Source of the DNA: Pseudomonas sp. FP1742
GTDB taxonomy: Bacteria; Pseudomonadota; Gammaproteobacteria; Pseudomonadales; Pseudomonadaceae
Length of the DNA: 64,000 nucleotides
Assembly: GCF_030687145.1 (NCBI RefSeq)
Contig: NZ_CP117460.1
Span: 744,001-808,000 of the forward strand
Direction of reading: 5' to 3'
Part shown: positions 1 through 9,519 of the stretch, in pieces
Layout: every line of letters starts with the position of its first letter
Numbering within the stretch: position 1 is the first letter of the stretch
Made by a program: the position numbers and the translations under genes
Notes under the pieces: generated by a model
The model's input: only the letters and a program-made list of their open reading frames with translations
The model's database searches: none
What the model was told of the DNA's origin: nothing

Positions 1-239
1 GGGCTGCCGGTCAGCAGCTCAAGGTGGGCCAGCACGCTGGCCGCCTCGGTGCCGCCTTCGAACAGGGCCAGCAGGTGTGTGTGCGACCACAGCGGGGTGG
101 TGTTGAGTTCCGGCTCGAAGATCGGCTGATCTTCGGCGTCCATGAAGGTCACCGATACGGCGCCCACTTCAAGGAAAGCGTCTTCGTAGGTTTCGGCTTG
201 TTCTGGGCTGATGGCGAGACGGACTTGCAGCCAAGGCAT
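1..239 (-). CDS. prmA: Ribosomal protein L11 methyltransferase, N-terminal part (cut by window edge)
   Basis: Only the first ~79 codons are in the window; the gene runs off the left edge. The reading frame begins [16 protein letters not shown] and continues with an acidic stretch and [14 protein letters not shown], which matches the N-terminal substrate-recognition domain of PrmA, the cytoplasmic SAM-dependent enzyme that methylates ribosomal protein L11. The catalytic Rossmann domain lies outside, so the call rests on this N-terminus and on position: prmA follows accC in other pseudomonads. The ATG at 237-239 is the first good start; a REPIN lies between it and accC. Confidence 0.85.
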   Translation of the reverse strand, partial: MPWLQVRLAISPEQAETYEDAFLEVGAVSVTFMDAEDQPIFEPELNTTPLWSHTHLLALFEGGTEAASVLAHLELLTGS

Positions 240-318
240 GGCGGGCACCTTTGAAAAATATAGATTGCAGCCTAGCGGGCTGCGAGAAGCGCGCAAGTTT
301 ACGCGAGCGCGGAGCTTT

Positions 319-407
319 TGTGGGAGCGGGCTTGCTCGCGAAGGCGTCGGCACATCCAGCATTGATGTAACTGACAGACCGCTTTGGCGAGCAAGCCCGC
401 TCTCACA
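319..407. repeat. REPIN (inverted REP pair)
   Basis: A forward REP (GTGGGAGCGGGCTTGCTCGC) is followed ~40 bp later by its inverted copy (GGCGAGCAAGCCCGCTCTCA). The pair sits between accC and prmA, downstream of the accC terminator. The right arm carries small substitutions. Confidence 0.9.
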
Positions 408-450
408 GGTAATGGGTGTTGCTTCAATTTGGATGAAATCCCCAGAAACA

Positions 451-476
451 ACAAAGCCGCTCGAAAGCGGCTTTGT
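451..476 (-). terminator. Rho-independent terminator of accC
   Basis: The sequence is a perfect inverted repeat, AAAGCCGCT / AGCGGCTTT with a 4-base loop, 18 bases past the accC stop. On the minus strand it is followed by TTGTTTC. It ends the aroQ-accB-accC transcript. Confidence 0.85.
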
Positions 477-493
477 CATGTTCCGGCTGAAGC

Positions 494-1852
494 TTAGTGC
501 TTCTCGCCAGCCAGCTTGTGCTCGAGGTAGTGAATGTTCACGCCCCCTTTGCAGAAGCCTTCGTCGCGGGTCAGATCACGGTGCAGCGGGATGTTGGTCT
601 TGATCCCGTCGACAACGATTTCGTCCAGCGCATTGCGCATGCGCGCCATGGCTTCGTCGCGGGTTGCGCCGTAGGTGATCAGCTTGCCGATCAACGAGTC
701 GTAGTTCGGCGGAACGGCATAGCCACTGTACAGGTGCGAATCGACGCGAACGCCGTTGCCGCCTGGTGCGTGGAAATGCTTGACCGTGCCTGGGCTCGGC
801 ATGAACGTTTTCGGGTCTTCGGCGTTGATCCGGCATTCCAGCGCGTGACCGCGGATGATCACGTCATCCTGGGTGAACGACAGCTTGTTGCCGGCGGCGA
901 TGCTGAGCATCTCCTTGACGATGTCGATGCCGGTGACCATTTCCGATACCGGGTGCTCTACCTGGACACGAGTGTTCATCTCGATGAAGTAGAAGCGGCC
1001 GTTCTCGTACAGGAACTCGAAAGTGCCGGCACCACGATAGCCGATGTCGATGCACGCCTTGACGCAGCGGGCGAGGACTTCCTCGCGTGCGTTCTCGTCG
1101 ATGCCCGGGGCCGGCGCTTCTTCGAGAACCTTCTGGTGACGACGTTGCAGCGAGCAATCGCGGTCGCCCAGATGGATGGCGTGGCCCTGACCGTCGGAAA
1201 GTACCTGAACTTCCACGTGACGTGGGTTGGTCAGGAATTTTTCCAGGTAGACCATCGGGTTGCCGAACGCTGCGCCCGCTTCGGAGCGGGTCAGTTTCGC
1301 CGAGGAGATCAGGTCTTCTTCTTTGTGCACCACGCGCATGCCGCGACCACCGCCGCCGCCAGCAGCTTTGATGATCACCGGATAACCGACTTCGCGACCG
1401 ATGCGCAGGGCGGTTTCTTCGTCTTCAGGCAATGGGCCGTCGGAACCCGGAACGGTTGGAACGCCAGCGGCGATCATGGCGTGCTTGGCCGATACCTTGT
1501 CGCCCATCAGGCGGATGGTTTCGGCTTTCGGGCCAATGAACGCGAAGCCGGAGTTCTCGACCTGTTCGGCAAAGTCGGCGTTTTCCGCAAGGAAACCGTA
1601 GCCTGGGTGAATGGCGGTTGCGCCGGTCACTTCAGCGGCGGCGATGATGGCCGGAATGTGCAGGTAGGAGTGCGCAGCGGAGGCCGGACCGATGCAGACG
1701 GATTCGTCTGCCAGGCCCAGGTGCATCAGCTCTTTGTCGGCCTTGGAGTAAACGGCGACGGTCTTGATGCCCATTTCCTTGCAGGCACGCAGAATCCGCA
1801 GGGCGATCTCACCGCGGTTGGCGATCAGAACTTTTTCCAACTTCGCAGTCAT
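494..1852 (-). CDS. accC: Acetyl-CoA carboxylase, biotin carboxylase subunit
   Basis: A 452-aa biotin carboxylase that uses ATP and bicarbonate to carboxylate the biotin on AccB, the first half of malonyl-CoA synthesis for fatty acids. Visible features in order: N-terminal [15 protein letters not shown], the ATP-grasp glycine loop [11 protein letters not shown] (~residues 160-170), and the active-site segment [16 protein letters not shown] (~285-300). Length matches the family (~449 aa). The frame opens 7 codons earlier, but ATG 1850-1852 (MTAKLEKV) is preceded by GGAGAG at the right distance, so I prefer it. It follows accB directly and shares its transcript. Confidence 0.97.
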   Translation of the reverse strand: MTAKLEKVLIANRGEIALRILRACKEMGIKTVAVYSKADKELMHLGLADESVCIGPASAAHSYLHIPAIIAAAEVTGATAIHPGYGFLAENADFAEQVENSGFAFIGPKAETIRLMGDKVSAKHAMIAAGVPTVPGSDGPLPEDEETALRIGREVGYPVIIKAAGGGGGRGMRVVHKEEDLISSAKLTRSEAGAAFGNPMVYLEKFLTNPRHVEVQVLSDGQGHAIHLGDRDCSLQRRHQKVLEEAPAPGIDENAREEVLARCVKACIDIGYRGAGTFEFLYENGRFYFIEMNTRVQVEHPVSEMVTGIDIVKEMLSIAAGNKLSFTQDDVIIRGHALECRINAEDPKTFMPSPGTVKHFHAPGGNGVRVDSHLYSGYAVPPNYDSLIGKLITYGATRDEAMARMRNALDEIVVDGIKTNIPLHRDLTRDEGFCKGGVNIHYLEHKLAGEKH

Positions 1853-1869
1853 CAAAGGCTCTCCGCGAT

Positions 1870-2331
1870 TCAAACGATGGTGAACAGCGGTTGGTCGTAC
1901 TCAACCGGCTGGCCGTCTTCGACGAGGATGGATTCGATCACACCGCTGGCTTCAGCCTCGATGTGGTTCATCATCTTCATGGCTTCGACGATGCACAGGG
2001 TGTCGCCTTTCTTCACGGTCTGGCCGACTTCAACGAAGGACGGCGAGGACGGCGAGGATTTGCGATAGAAAGTGCCGACCATCGGCGAACGGGCAACATT
2101 GCCGTTCAGCGTAGGCGCAGCTGGAGCCGCAGGAGCAGCGGCGGCAGCCGGAGCAGCAGCAACTGGCGCAGGCGCCGGTGCATGCATTGGCGCCGGTGCA
2201 TAGTACTGCTGAGCCGGCGTCTTGCTGTGACGGCTGATGCGTACGGACTCTTCGCCTTCCTTGATCTCGAGCTCGTCGATGCCGGACTCTTCCAGCAATT
2301 CGATCAGTTTCTTAACTTTACGGATATCCAT
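1870..2331 (-). CDS. accB: Biotin carboxyl carrier protein of acetyl-CoA carboxylase
   Basis: A 153-aa BCCP. The N-terminal helix ([20 protein letters not shown]) is followed by an Ala/Pro-rich mobile linker (~residues 40-75) and a C-terminal lipoyl/biotinyl domain with the biotinylation motif EAMKM (Lys ~119). It carries the CO2 made by AccC to the carboxyltransferase subunits, which are not in this window. GGGAG lies upstream of the ATG. It is in operon order aroQ-accB-accC, 48 bp after aroQ and 17 bp before accC. Confidence 0.97.
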   Translation of the reverse strand: MDIRKVKKLIELLEESGIDELEIKEGEESVRISRHSKTPAQQYYAPAPMHAPAPAPVAAAPAAAAAPAAPAAPTLNGNVARSPMVGTFYRKSSPSSPSFVEVGQTVKKGDTLCIVEAMKMMNHIEAEASGVIESILVEDGQPVEYDQPLFTIV

Positions 2332-2379
2332 GAATCATCAACTCCCAAGGGTCGGTCAGGGGCGTTTAACGCTTGTTGT

Positions 2380-2832
2380 TCAAGCCGTTGCCTGTCTTTC
2401 AAGCTGCTCTAGTGCGGCCTCCAGGGCCAGTCGATAACCGCTGGCGCCAAGGCCGCAGATCACTCCCACCGCTACATCGGAGAAGTAAGAGTGATGGCGG
2501 AAAGGTTCGCGTTTGTGCACGTTAGACAAATGCACTTCGATGAATGGGATGCTCACCGCCAGCAGCGCGTCACGTAATGCGACACTTGTATGCGTAAAAG
2601 CTGCTGGATTGATCAGAATGAAATCCACACCTTCGCCGCGGGCAGCGTGGATGCGGTCGATCAATTCGTACTCGGCGTTGCTTTGCAGGTAAAGCAAATG
2701 GTGGCCGGCATTGCGCGCGCGCTGTTCCAGATCCTGGTTGATTTGCGCCAGGGTGGTTGCACCGTAGACGCCCGGTTCCCGGGTGCCGAGCAGGTTCAGG
2801 TTGGGGCCGTGCAAAACCAATAGGGTCGCCAT
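2380..2832 (-). CDS. aroQ: 3-dehydroquinate dehydratase, type II
   Basis: A 150-aa type II dehydroquinase of the shikimate pathway. Diagnostic segments: [13 protein letters not shown] with the flexible loop (~11-23), [16 protein letters not shown] (~75-90), [17 protein letters not shown] (~98-114) and the C-terminal [13 protein letters not shown]. Size is typical for the dodecameric enzyme. AAAGGAG precedes ATG 2830-2832. It heads the aroQ-accB-accC operon, an arrangement common in gamma-proteobacteria; the promoter should lie in the ~130 bp between it and the dsbD stop. Confidence 0.97.
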   Translation of the reverse strand: MATLLVLHGPNLNLLGTREPGVYGATTLAQINQDLEQRARNAGHHLLYLQSNAEYELIDRIHAARGEGVDFILINPAAFTHTSVALRDALLAVSIPFIEVHLSNVHKREPFRHHSYFSDVAVGVICGLGASGYRLALEAALEQLERQATA

Positions 2833-2964
2833 CTGCTGCTCCTTTGTTAACTGTGTGCAATTGTCAGAACCCGGCGACTATGCCGCAAAGCCTTTGTGAC
2901 TGTCCAGTTCTATGCAATAGCCAGCACGATGGCCGATGTTTGCGCGAAATATGTGACCGGGTGA

Positions 2965-4713
2965 TTAAATCCGGTCATTTGCTTTCACAACACGTTCGGC
3001 GAAGTCCGCGGCGTTTATCTCACCGATCACTCGCACATCGGTGCGTTCGACACCGTCCTTGCTGAAAAACATCAACGCTGGAGGGCCGAACAGCTTGTAG
3101 CGGTCGAGCAGGGCGCGTTGTTCGGTGTTGCTGGCGGTGATGTCGAAGCGGATCAGTCGATAACCTTTGAGGCGTTCGACGACGTTGGCATCGTTGAGCA
3201 CTTCGTGTTCGATGACTTTGCAGCTGATGCACCAGTCGGCGTACCAGTCGAGCAGCAGCGGCGTGCCGGAGGCTTTGGCTTCGGCGAGAACGCGGTCCAG
3301 TTCGGCTGGAGTAGTGATGGTTTGCCAGGTGCTGGTGATTTGCGGTTGCTGCTCGTTGCGGGCGACGATGCGGGCCTGGCCAATGGGGTTGAACGGATCG
3401 GTCTGACCGCTGAACGCGCCATACCAACAGGCCAGCGCATAAAACAGCAGGAACATCCCCAGCAATTGCCCCAGGCGTTTTCTCGGCGGTTTATAGACGA
3501 ATTCCAGCGCGCCCATGAACAAACCGACGCCACCGGCGAGCAAGCCGATCAATAGCAAGGTGATCTGACCCGGCAATACCCGGCTGAGCAAACCGATCGC
3601 CAGCCCCAGCAGCAATACACCAATCGCGTTTTTCACGTAGATCAGCCATGGCCCGCTTTTCGGCAGCCAGGCCGCGCCGCCGGTTGCCACCAGCAACAGC
3701 GGCGCGCCCATGCCCAGGCCGAGCATGAACAGCTTCAAACCGCCGCCCAGAGCATCGCCACTGGCGCTGATATACAGCAGCGCGCCGGCCAGGGGCGCCG
3801 AAACGCAGGGCGAAACCAGCAGGCTGGACACCACGCCCAGCACCGCCGCGCCCCACAATGAGCCGCCTTCGGTACGCCCGGCGATGCGGTCCAGGCGGCT
3901 GCTGATGGCGTAGGGCAGTTTCAGTTCGAACACCCCGAACATTGCCAAGGCAAACACCGCGAAAAACAGCGCGAACGGCGCCAGCACCCAGGCTGACTGC
4001 AAGCGTGCCTGTAGATTGAGCTGTGCGCCGAACATGCCCATCAAGGCACCCAGCAGAGCGAAACAGATGGCCATCGGCAGCACATAAGCCAGCGACAGGT
4101 TGAAGCCACGTATGCCGCCGACCTGGCCCCGCAAGACCACGCCGGAAAGGATCGGCAGCATTGGCAACACGCACGGGGTGAAAGTCAGGCCGAGGCCTGC
4201 GAGGAAAAACAGCGCCAGTTCGCGCCAGCTCCAGGTTGTCGTCGTGGTCGTGGTGCCGCTGCCATCAATACTCAGGCGCTCAGTCTCGGGCGGGTAGCAC
4301 AGGCCTTTGTCGGCGCAGCCCTGATAGGTCACGGCGAGCGTAAAGGCGCGGGAATCGGTGCGCGGCAGCTCTACATCGAGAATCCCGTGGTAAACCTCGA
4401 CATCGCCGAAGTATTCATCGTGCTTCTGTTCGCCCTTGGGCAGTTGCGCCGCGCCGAGGCCGACGTCAGCCGGCTCGGCACGGAACTGGAAACGATGGCG
4501 GTAGAGGTAGTAACCCTCGGTGGCGACGAAACGCAGCTTGATCGATTGCGGCGTGCTTTCTACCAGGCTCAACTGAAAGGCTTCGCGCACCGGCAGGAAA
4601 TCGGCGCTGTTGTTGATCGAACCCAGGGTGGAACTGGGGCGACTGTCCAGCAACCCGGCGGCGGAGGCCGGGAGGGCGAGCACTAAAAACAGCAGGCAGA
4701 GCAAACGGCGCAT
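2965..4713 (-). CDS. dsbD: Thiol:disulfide interchange protein DsbD
   Basis: An inner-membrane electron carrier that moves reducing power from cytoplasmic thioredoxin to periplasmic DsbC/CcmG-type proteins. Start chosen at ATG 4711-4713 because it opens a signal peptide (MRRLLCLLFLVLALPASAA); the frame runs 48 codons further upstream but that stretch overlaps a repeat and lacks such a signal. Three redox modules are visible: nDsbD cysteines (CADKGLCYPP), a membrane domain with paired cysteines (FTPCVLPMLP and VSPCVSAPLAG), and a C-terminal thioredoxin fold with WCISCK (~494-499). The product is 582 aa, normal for DsbD. A TGACCGG/CCGGTCA inverted repeat straddles the stop codon (2954-2977). 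Confidence 0.95.
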   Translation of the reverse strand: MRRLLCLLFLVLALPASAAGLLDSRPSSTLGSINNSADFLPVREAFQLSLVESTPQSIKLRFVATEGYYLYRHRFQFRAEPADVGLGAAQLPKGEQKHDEYFGDVEVYHGILDVELPRTDSRAFTLAVTYQGCADKGLCYPPETERLSIDGSGTTTTTTTWSWRELALFFLAGLGLTFTPCVLPMLPILSGVVLRGQVGGIRGFNLSLAYVLPMAICFALLGALMGMFGAQLNLQARLQSAWVLAPFALFFAVFALAMFGVFELKLPYAISSRLDRIAGRTEGGSLWGAAVLGVVSSLLVSPCVSAPLAGALLYISASGDALGGGLKLFMLGLGMGAPLLLVATGGAAWLPKSGPWLIYVKNAIGVLLLGLAIGLLSRVLPGQITLLLIGLLAGGVGLFMGALEFVYKPPRKRLGQLLGMFLLFYALACWYGAFSGQTDPFNPIGQARIVARNEQQPQITSTWQTITTPAELDRVLAEAKASGTPLLLDWYADWCISCKVIEHEVLNDANVVERLKGYRLIRFDITASNTEQRALLDRYKLFGPPALMFFSKDGVERTDVRVIGEINAADFAERVVKANDRI

Positions 4714-4790
4714 GACAATCTCGCGTATTGGAGGTGCGGGCATGATAGCTGAGTGTGCAATGTATGCGACTACGCCGATCTCCCGTAGGC

Positions 4791-4878
4791 GCTGCCGAAG
4801 GCTGCGATATTTTGCTTTGATCTTCAACGCTCGATCCGCCGCCAGGATCAACATCAAATGATCGCAGCCTTCGGCAGC
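4791..4878. repeat. Inverted repeat of the GCTGCCGAAGGCTGCGAT family
   Basis: Two perfect 18-bp inverted arms (4791-4808 and 4861-4878) flank a ~52-bp centre that includes a GATC-rich stretch. The repeat lies just upstream of dsbD. Related copies occur at 18095 and 57614-57676, so this is a second dispersed intergenic family, unrelated in sequence to the REP elements. Confidence 0.8.
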
Positions 4879-4912
4879 TCCTGCAGGGAGGTGTTTCAGT
4901 CAGGCTTCGGGC

Positions 4913-5410
4913 TTACTTTGTTGGTTGATCGCTGGAGTGTTTACACAAGTTGATTGTTACAGGGGTGTAGTGGTTACTGTTGGTATGTCGAAACAGCGTG
5001 CTGCTGTGATACTCATAGACTTCCTGGTTGGTCGATACATTGATAGTTGAACCTTGGATATCGACCTTTATGGCTGGATCTCGGGTGACTAAGAACGGAC
5101 CAGCGGTCTTGAGTTCAGACGCTATTTGCTCGTTGGATGTCAGTTCGCGATAGACATAGTATCGATAGCTGAACGGTACTGTTGCTCCGCCTCGATCATC
5201 TTTGACGCCGTAGATGAAGCCGTTTTCGCCAAGGGGTAGTTTAAGTACTACATCGGTCAGCACTGGGTTGCCGGAAGACATGAGCCATGTCCAGCCGATG
5301 TAAGCCAAGCATACAGCTAGCAGGGAGGAGGCGACGATTGTGTATGCAGTTTTTTGAGTAGTTCCTGTATCGGACGTTGATACGCCAGGGGGCGACGTTG
5401 GAACTATCAC
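4913..5410 (-). CDS. Hypothetical single-pass membrane protein
   Basis: 165 aa, not recognised. A polar N-terminus of ~20 residues precedes one membrane helix (~22-44, TIVASSLLAVCLAYIGWTWL); the remaining ~120 residues are predicted outside, with several Asn/Ser/Thr-rich stretches and a single Cys near the end. No motif points to a function. GTG 5408-5410 is preceded by AGGAG 6 bases upstream, which supports translation from here. The DNA is visibly richer in A+T and less codon-biased than its neighbours, and the gene interrupts a region otherwise syntenic with P. aeruginosa, which suggests acquisition or fast divergence. Confidence 0.65.
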   Translation of the reverse strand: MIVPTSPPGVSTSDTGTTQKTAYTIVASSLLAVCLAYIGWTWLMSSGNPVLTDVVLKLPLGENGFIYGVKDDRGGATVPFSYRYYVYRELTSNEQIASELKTAGPFLVTRDPAIKVDIQGSTINVSTNQEVYEYHSSTLFRHTNSNHYTPVTINLCKHSSDQPTK

Positions 5411-5560
5411 GGGGCACTCCTGTGCACGCTCGATTGATTGAAGCGCTAAACTCTAGCATCAAAACGATGACTAAAAGCACCGTATAGATAAACAGGAGTT
5501 TTCATACAAAAACTCAGGTGTCGATAATCTTGCTCGTTGGTAGCGTTCAGGCCCGAGCCC

Positions 5561-7507
5561 TTAAACCCGAAATGCCTGCACCGCTGTATGCAACTGCCCA
5601 CCCAATGTCAGTAAATGTTCGCCTTGGCTGCGCCCTTCACCAATCCTCAGCAAGTTATCCCCACCCAATTGATGAATCCGCTCACTGTGATCGCGGATTT
5701 CGCTGACAGCGCCGCTCTGCTGGGCAGTGACATCGGCGATGCGCACGGCGGTGTCGGAAATGGTCTGGATCGCTCCGACGATTTTATCCAGCGCACCGTC
5801 GGCGGCCTGGGCCTGGTTGGCCGTGGCTTCGGCATGCTCGACCTGGGCACGCATGCCTTCAACCGATTGCCGCGCGGCGGTTTGCAGGCCGGCGATCAGC
5901 GTCTGAATCTCGGCCGTTGCGCCAGCGGTGCGTTGTGCCAGTGAGCGAACCTCTTCGGCCACCACCGCAAACCCCCGGCCCATTTCTCCGGCGCGGGCCG
6001 CTTCGATGGCCGCGTTCAGGGCCAGCAGATTGGTCTGGTCGGCAATCGAGCGGATCACCGTCAGCACGCCGCCAATGGTCGCCGACTCTTCGGCCAGATG
6101 TTCGATCATTTGCGCATTGCCTTGCACTTCTCCCACCAGCGCATGCAGGCCGGTGAGGCTCAGGCCGATCACTTTCTGACCGTGCTCCACCGCAAGTCCC
6201 GCATGACGACTGGCGTCCGCGGCCTGGCTGGCATCACCGGCGACTTGTTGAATCGTCGCCTCGAGTTCCCCGAGAGAATCACGGATCAGGGCTGTGTCAC
6301 CGGCCTGATGCTCGGCGCCGCTGTGCAGATCATTGCTCAAATCGGCCAGCGTCCGGCTGCTGCCGGCGACTTGCTCGGCGTTGAGCCGAATCGTCCCCAC
6401 CAGATCGACCAGATAGGCGCGCAAGCGATTGAGCGAGGCTTGAATGTCATGCAGTTCGCGGTTGGTCGCGCCCAGTTGAATGTCGCGACTGAAGTCGCCC
6501 TCGGCCCAGGTCGAAAGGGCTGGCGCCAGATTGGTCAGGGTTCGGGCCAGGCGGCGCTGCAAGGTGTCGATGAGCAAGGCGATCAAGAGGATAAGTCCGA
6601 TCATCACCCCTTGCATCAGCCGCACTTCGCCCTGGATTTGCCCGTGCTGGGCGCGCACCACCGGTTCCAGCCCGGCGATGGCCTGCTGCACGGCTGTGAT
6701 TTTCAAGTGAGTCGCGGCGCTGAGGTCGGCGCGTTTCTGGATCTGTTCGCGGGTGCGTGCCAGTTCAGCCGGGTAGCGGGTGAGCAGGCTGTTGAGTTCA
6801 CGCTTGAGGCTGACGCCGGCGTCTTCGGCGACGGCTTTCTCGGTGTTCTCCAGGCCCATCATGGCGGAGAAGTCATCGGTGTTCGATTCACTGCTGGCAG
6901 TCACCCCCAGCAGCGGCAAGGTGTTCAATTGTTCAGCCTGAACGCGGATGCTGGTGACTTCGCGCTCGACATCGGCGGCCAGTTCGCTGCGCCCGCTGCT
7001 GACCAGTTTGTCCCGGGCCAAAGACAACTTGCCCAGATGCTGGGAAGCTGCGAGCAAAGGCGTCAGGTACGCCGCGTTGCCATTGGCGTACTGGCTGAGC
7101 TGATCGAGACTGGCGCCGAGCTCGCGTTCGGCTTGCAACAGCAGGGCTTGTGGATCGCCGGCGAGTTTGCCGGCAGCCAGCAGGTCCGTCTTGCTGAACT
7201 CCTCCAGGTTTGACAGGCTGGGGCGCAAGGTATCGGCCAGGCTCGGAGGTAATTCGCCGAGCTCCTTTTGCAGGCTGTCGATGGCCTGGCCCGCACCGCT
7301 CAGGCGCAGGGCGTCGCCGCTGGCCAGGTAATCCTCGACGTTGCGCGCCACTTCATTTTGAAACTGCTGAGACAGACCCAGGTAACGCTCCATCAACAGA
7401 TAGGGGCGTTCCAGGGCTTTTTGCGACCACCAGAGGGTAGCGCCGAGGGCCACGCACACGGCGACCAGAAGGAGGGTATTGAGATTGGTCAACAGCTTCA
7501 GGCGCAT
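5561..7507 (-). CDS. ctpL: Methyl-accepting chemotaxis protein (CtpL-like)
   Basis: A 648-aa transmembrane chemoreceptor. It has an N-terminal membrane helix (~8-28), a long helical periplasmic sensor (~30-300, rich in Leu/Gln/Glu, probably a helical-bundle domain), a second membrane helix (~303-322, [16 protein letters not shown]), a HAMP segment, then the cytoplasmic signalling hairpin with the near-invariant tip [20 protein letters not shown]. The symbol is by synteny: in P. aeruginosa the receptor beside dsbD and the GGDEF regulator is CtpL, linked to taxis at low phosphate. Ligand specificity cannot be read from the sequence. There is no pentapeptide CheR tether at the C-terminus (ends VQAFRV). 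Confidence 0.85.
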   Translation of the reverse strand: MRLKLLTNLNTLLLVAVCVALGATLWWSQKALERPYLLMERYLGLSQQFQNEVARNVEDYLASGDALRLSGAGQAIDSLQKELGELPPSLADTLRPSLSNLEEFSKTDLLAAGKLAGDPQALLLQAERELGASLDQLSQYANGNAAYLTPLLAASQHLGKLSLARDKLVSSGRSELAADVEREVTSIRVQAEQLNTLPLLGVTASSESNTDDFSAMMGLENTEKAVAEDAGVSLKRELNSLLTRYPAELARTREQIQKRADLSAATHLKITAVQQAIAGLEPVVRAQHGQIQGEVRLMQGVMIGLILLIALLIDTLQRRLARTLTNLAPALSTWAEGDFSRDIQLGATNRELHDIQASLNRLRAYLVDLVGTIRLNAEQVAGSSRTLADLSNDLHSGAEHQAGDTALIRDSLGELEATIQQVAGDASQAADASRHAGLAVEHGQKVIGLSLTGLHALVGEVQGNAQMIEHLAEESATIGGVLTVIRSIADQTNLLALNAAIEAARAGEMGRGFAVVAEEVRSLAQRTAGATAEIQTLIAGLQTAARQSVEGMRAQVEHAEATANQAQAADGALDKIVGAIQTISDTAVRIADVTAQQSGAVSEIRDHSERIHQLGGDNLLRIGEGRSQGEHLLTLGGQLHTAVQAFRV

Positions 7508-7558
7508 TGCGGACTACCAACGGCAGAATGGTAAGTGCCTGAAGTTATTGCGTTTCTG

Positions 7559-9229
7559 TTACAGCGTTATGACCGAATCGGTCGATTCCGATGAAAAAGT
7601 GGCACTTTGCTTTGATTCCCGCGCGGCTTGCACGCGGTTACGTCCGGCGTCCTTGGCGCGGTACAGCGCCTCGTCCGCCTGAGTGGCCATCATCAGGCTG
7701 TCGGAATCCTCACGTAGTTCGACGACGCCGGCACTGAAGGTGCACCAGAGGTCTTGAGGCTGCGCGGGGTAGTGAATTTCGGCAAAGCGCTGACGGATTT
7801 CATCGAGCACCTTGTAGGCCGATTCGAGATCGGTGTCTGGCATGACGATGGCGAACTCTTCACCGCCGTAACGGCCGATGAAGTCGGTCTTGCGCAATCG
7901 CTGCTTGAGGAACAGTGCCAGACTCTTGATCACCCGGTCGCCCATGGGGTGGCCGTGGCTGTCGTTGACCCGTTTGAAGTGGTCGATGTCGAGCATCGCA
8001 AAGCTCAGCGGCTTGTTTTCGCGACGGGCGCGGAATGAACAGTCTTCGAGCAATTGCAGGATATGGGTGTGGTTGTACAAGCCAGTCAGGCTGTCGCGCA
8101 CCATCCGCGCCTTGAGATTGCGCGCCCGCGCCGCGCGGTTGCGCACGGTGGTGATCAGGTGGCGCGGCTTGATCGGCTTGGTCAGGAAATCGTCGCCGCC
8201 CTCGCTCATGGCGTCGAGCTGTTTGTCCAGGTCGTCCTCGGCTGACAGATAAATGATCGGCACACTGACATAGCGGTCGTTATGGCGGATGACCTTGGCC
8301 AGTTCCGTACCGGTGCAGGCCGGCATGTACATGTCGAGGATGATCAGGTCTGGCTGGAAATCCGCCAGCTCGGCCATGGCCTGGATCGGTTCGATCAAGG
8401 TCCGCGTGACGATCCCGGCGCTGTTGAGCAGACGCTCGGTGTGCAGGGCCTGGGCGCGGGAGTCGTCGATGATCAGCACTTTATAGGGTTCGTACTGGGC
8501 GACGCAGGTCAGGACTTCGATCTTTTCCAGCAGGCTCGAGGCTTCGAGGGTGCCGGTGAGAAACTCCTGGCCACCGGCGCGCACGGCGGCGAGGCGGGTC
8601 GGGGTGTCGGTTTCGTGCAGGCTGAAAAACAACAGCGGCAAGGGCTGCTCCAGGCCTTGCTGGGCTTCGGCCGCCAGTTTCAGGCCGATGCCGGCGCCGC
8701 TGAAGTCGACATCCATCACGATCGCCGCCGGCAAACGCTCGACCATCGAGGCGCGGAACGCGGCGACGCTGTCGAGGGCTTGGGCGCTGAGCCCGAAGAA
8801 TTCAAGTTGCTTGGCCAGCCGTTCGGCCCGGTCGTGATCCTGCAACATCACGTAGATCGGTTTGCGCAGCGGCGGCAGGAAGGTGTGTTCGAGCTGGTCG
8901 CCATGGCGCAGGCCGGTGCGGGACAAGCGCTGCATCAGGCGATTGAGGTCGGTGATCAAGCCGCTGCTCAGGCGCCCGCGATTGGCGTCGACGGCTTCCA
9001 GCGACTGGCCGATATGGCGTGCCAGCAGGGAGTGTTCCGGTTGTTCGAAACGTTCGGCGAAGCGCAGCAGGCGCAGATTGGCCTCGCTCAGCTCCGACAG
9101 GTCGGTGATGGACCATTCATTGCGCTGCAGACGTTGCCATATCTCAAGAATCTGACGTGCCTGATGAATTACCCGCTGGGCAAAGTGGTGCTTGAGGCGC
9201 TCACGGCTGGGGTCTTCTGGCTCGGTCAT
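7559..9229 (-). CDS. gcbA: Response regulator with GGDEF diguanylate cyclase domain (GcbA-like)
   Basis: A 556-aa cytoplasmic protein. After a helical N-terminus (~1-120) come a degenerate receiver-like domain (~125-245), a full receiver (KVLIIDDSRAQ, phospho-acceptor in LIILDMYMP, TKPIKP) and a GGDEF domain with YGGEEF. An RKTD inhibitory-site motif lies just before GGEEF, so product inhibition by c-di-GMP is expected. It should make c-di-GMP and favour surface attachment. Size, architecture and position between the chemoreceptor and the DUF2333 gene match GcbA described in P. fluorescens and P. aeruginosa. It is followed at 51 bp by the chemoreceptor gene on the same strand. Confidence 0.88.
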   Translation of the reverse strand: MTEPEDPSRERLKHHFAQRVIHQARQILEIWQRLQRNEWSITDLSELSEANLRLLRFAERFEQPEHSLLARHIGQSLEAVDANRGRLSSGLITDLNRLMQRLSRTGLRHGDQLEHTFLPPLRKPIYVMLQDHDRAERLAKQLEFFGLSAQALDSVAAFRASMVERLPAAIVMDVDFSGAGIGLKLAAEAQQGLEQPLPLLFFSLHETDTPTRLAAVRAGGQEFLTGTLEASSLLEKIEVLTCVAQYEPYKVLIIDDSRAQALHTERLLNSAGIVTRTLIEPIQAMAELADFQPDLIILDMYMPACTGTELAKVIRHNDRYVSVPIIYLSAEDDLDKQLDAMSEGGDDFLTKPIKPRHLITTVRNRAARARNLKARMVRDSLTGLYNHTHILQLLEDCSFRARRENKPLSFAMLDIDHFKRVNDSHGHPMGDRVIKSLALFLKQRLRKTDFIGRYGGEEFAIVMPDTDLESAYKVLDEIRQRFAEIHYPAQPQDLWCTFSAGVVELREDSDSLMMATQADEALYRAKDAGRNRVQAARESKQSATFSSESTDSVITL

Positions 9230-9519
9230 ATCCTGACTACTAGTTAGGGTGCATGCTGAGGTCGACTGGTGGCTCTATGCTAGCACCTCTTTTCGATGGC
9301 ATGAGTGTCGTAAGTCAATAATCTGCAAAGCGACATCATTCAGTTCCCGACCGACTGGTCGCATAGGCTCAACGCTGTGCTTCATTTATAGTGACGGCTT
9401 CGATCGCAGTCATTGTAAGGCTCGCTGTGCGCCGCAGGATTTAATGCGCGGCAAATGAGGCACGATGGCGTAGGGTTGTGGTCGAACCGATGAACTCAAG
9501 TGATTGAAAGGATATCGCC

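Noticed and set aside
319..407. REP arrays considered as CRISPR
   Set aside because: The repeats are dispersed, inverted and single; no regularly spaced direct repeats with unique spacers exist in the window.
497..2068. 523-codon open frame on the plus strand opposite accC/accB
   Set aside because: It is the antisense shadow of two well-identified genes in GC-rich DNA; its translation has no family features.
2954..2977. TGACCGG/CCGGTCA inverted repeat as dsbD terminator
   Set aside because: The stem includes the stop codon region and is not followed by a T-run on the minus strand.
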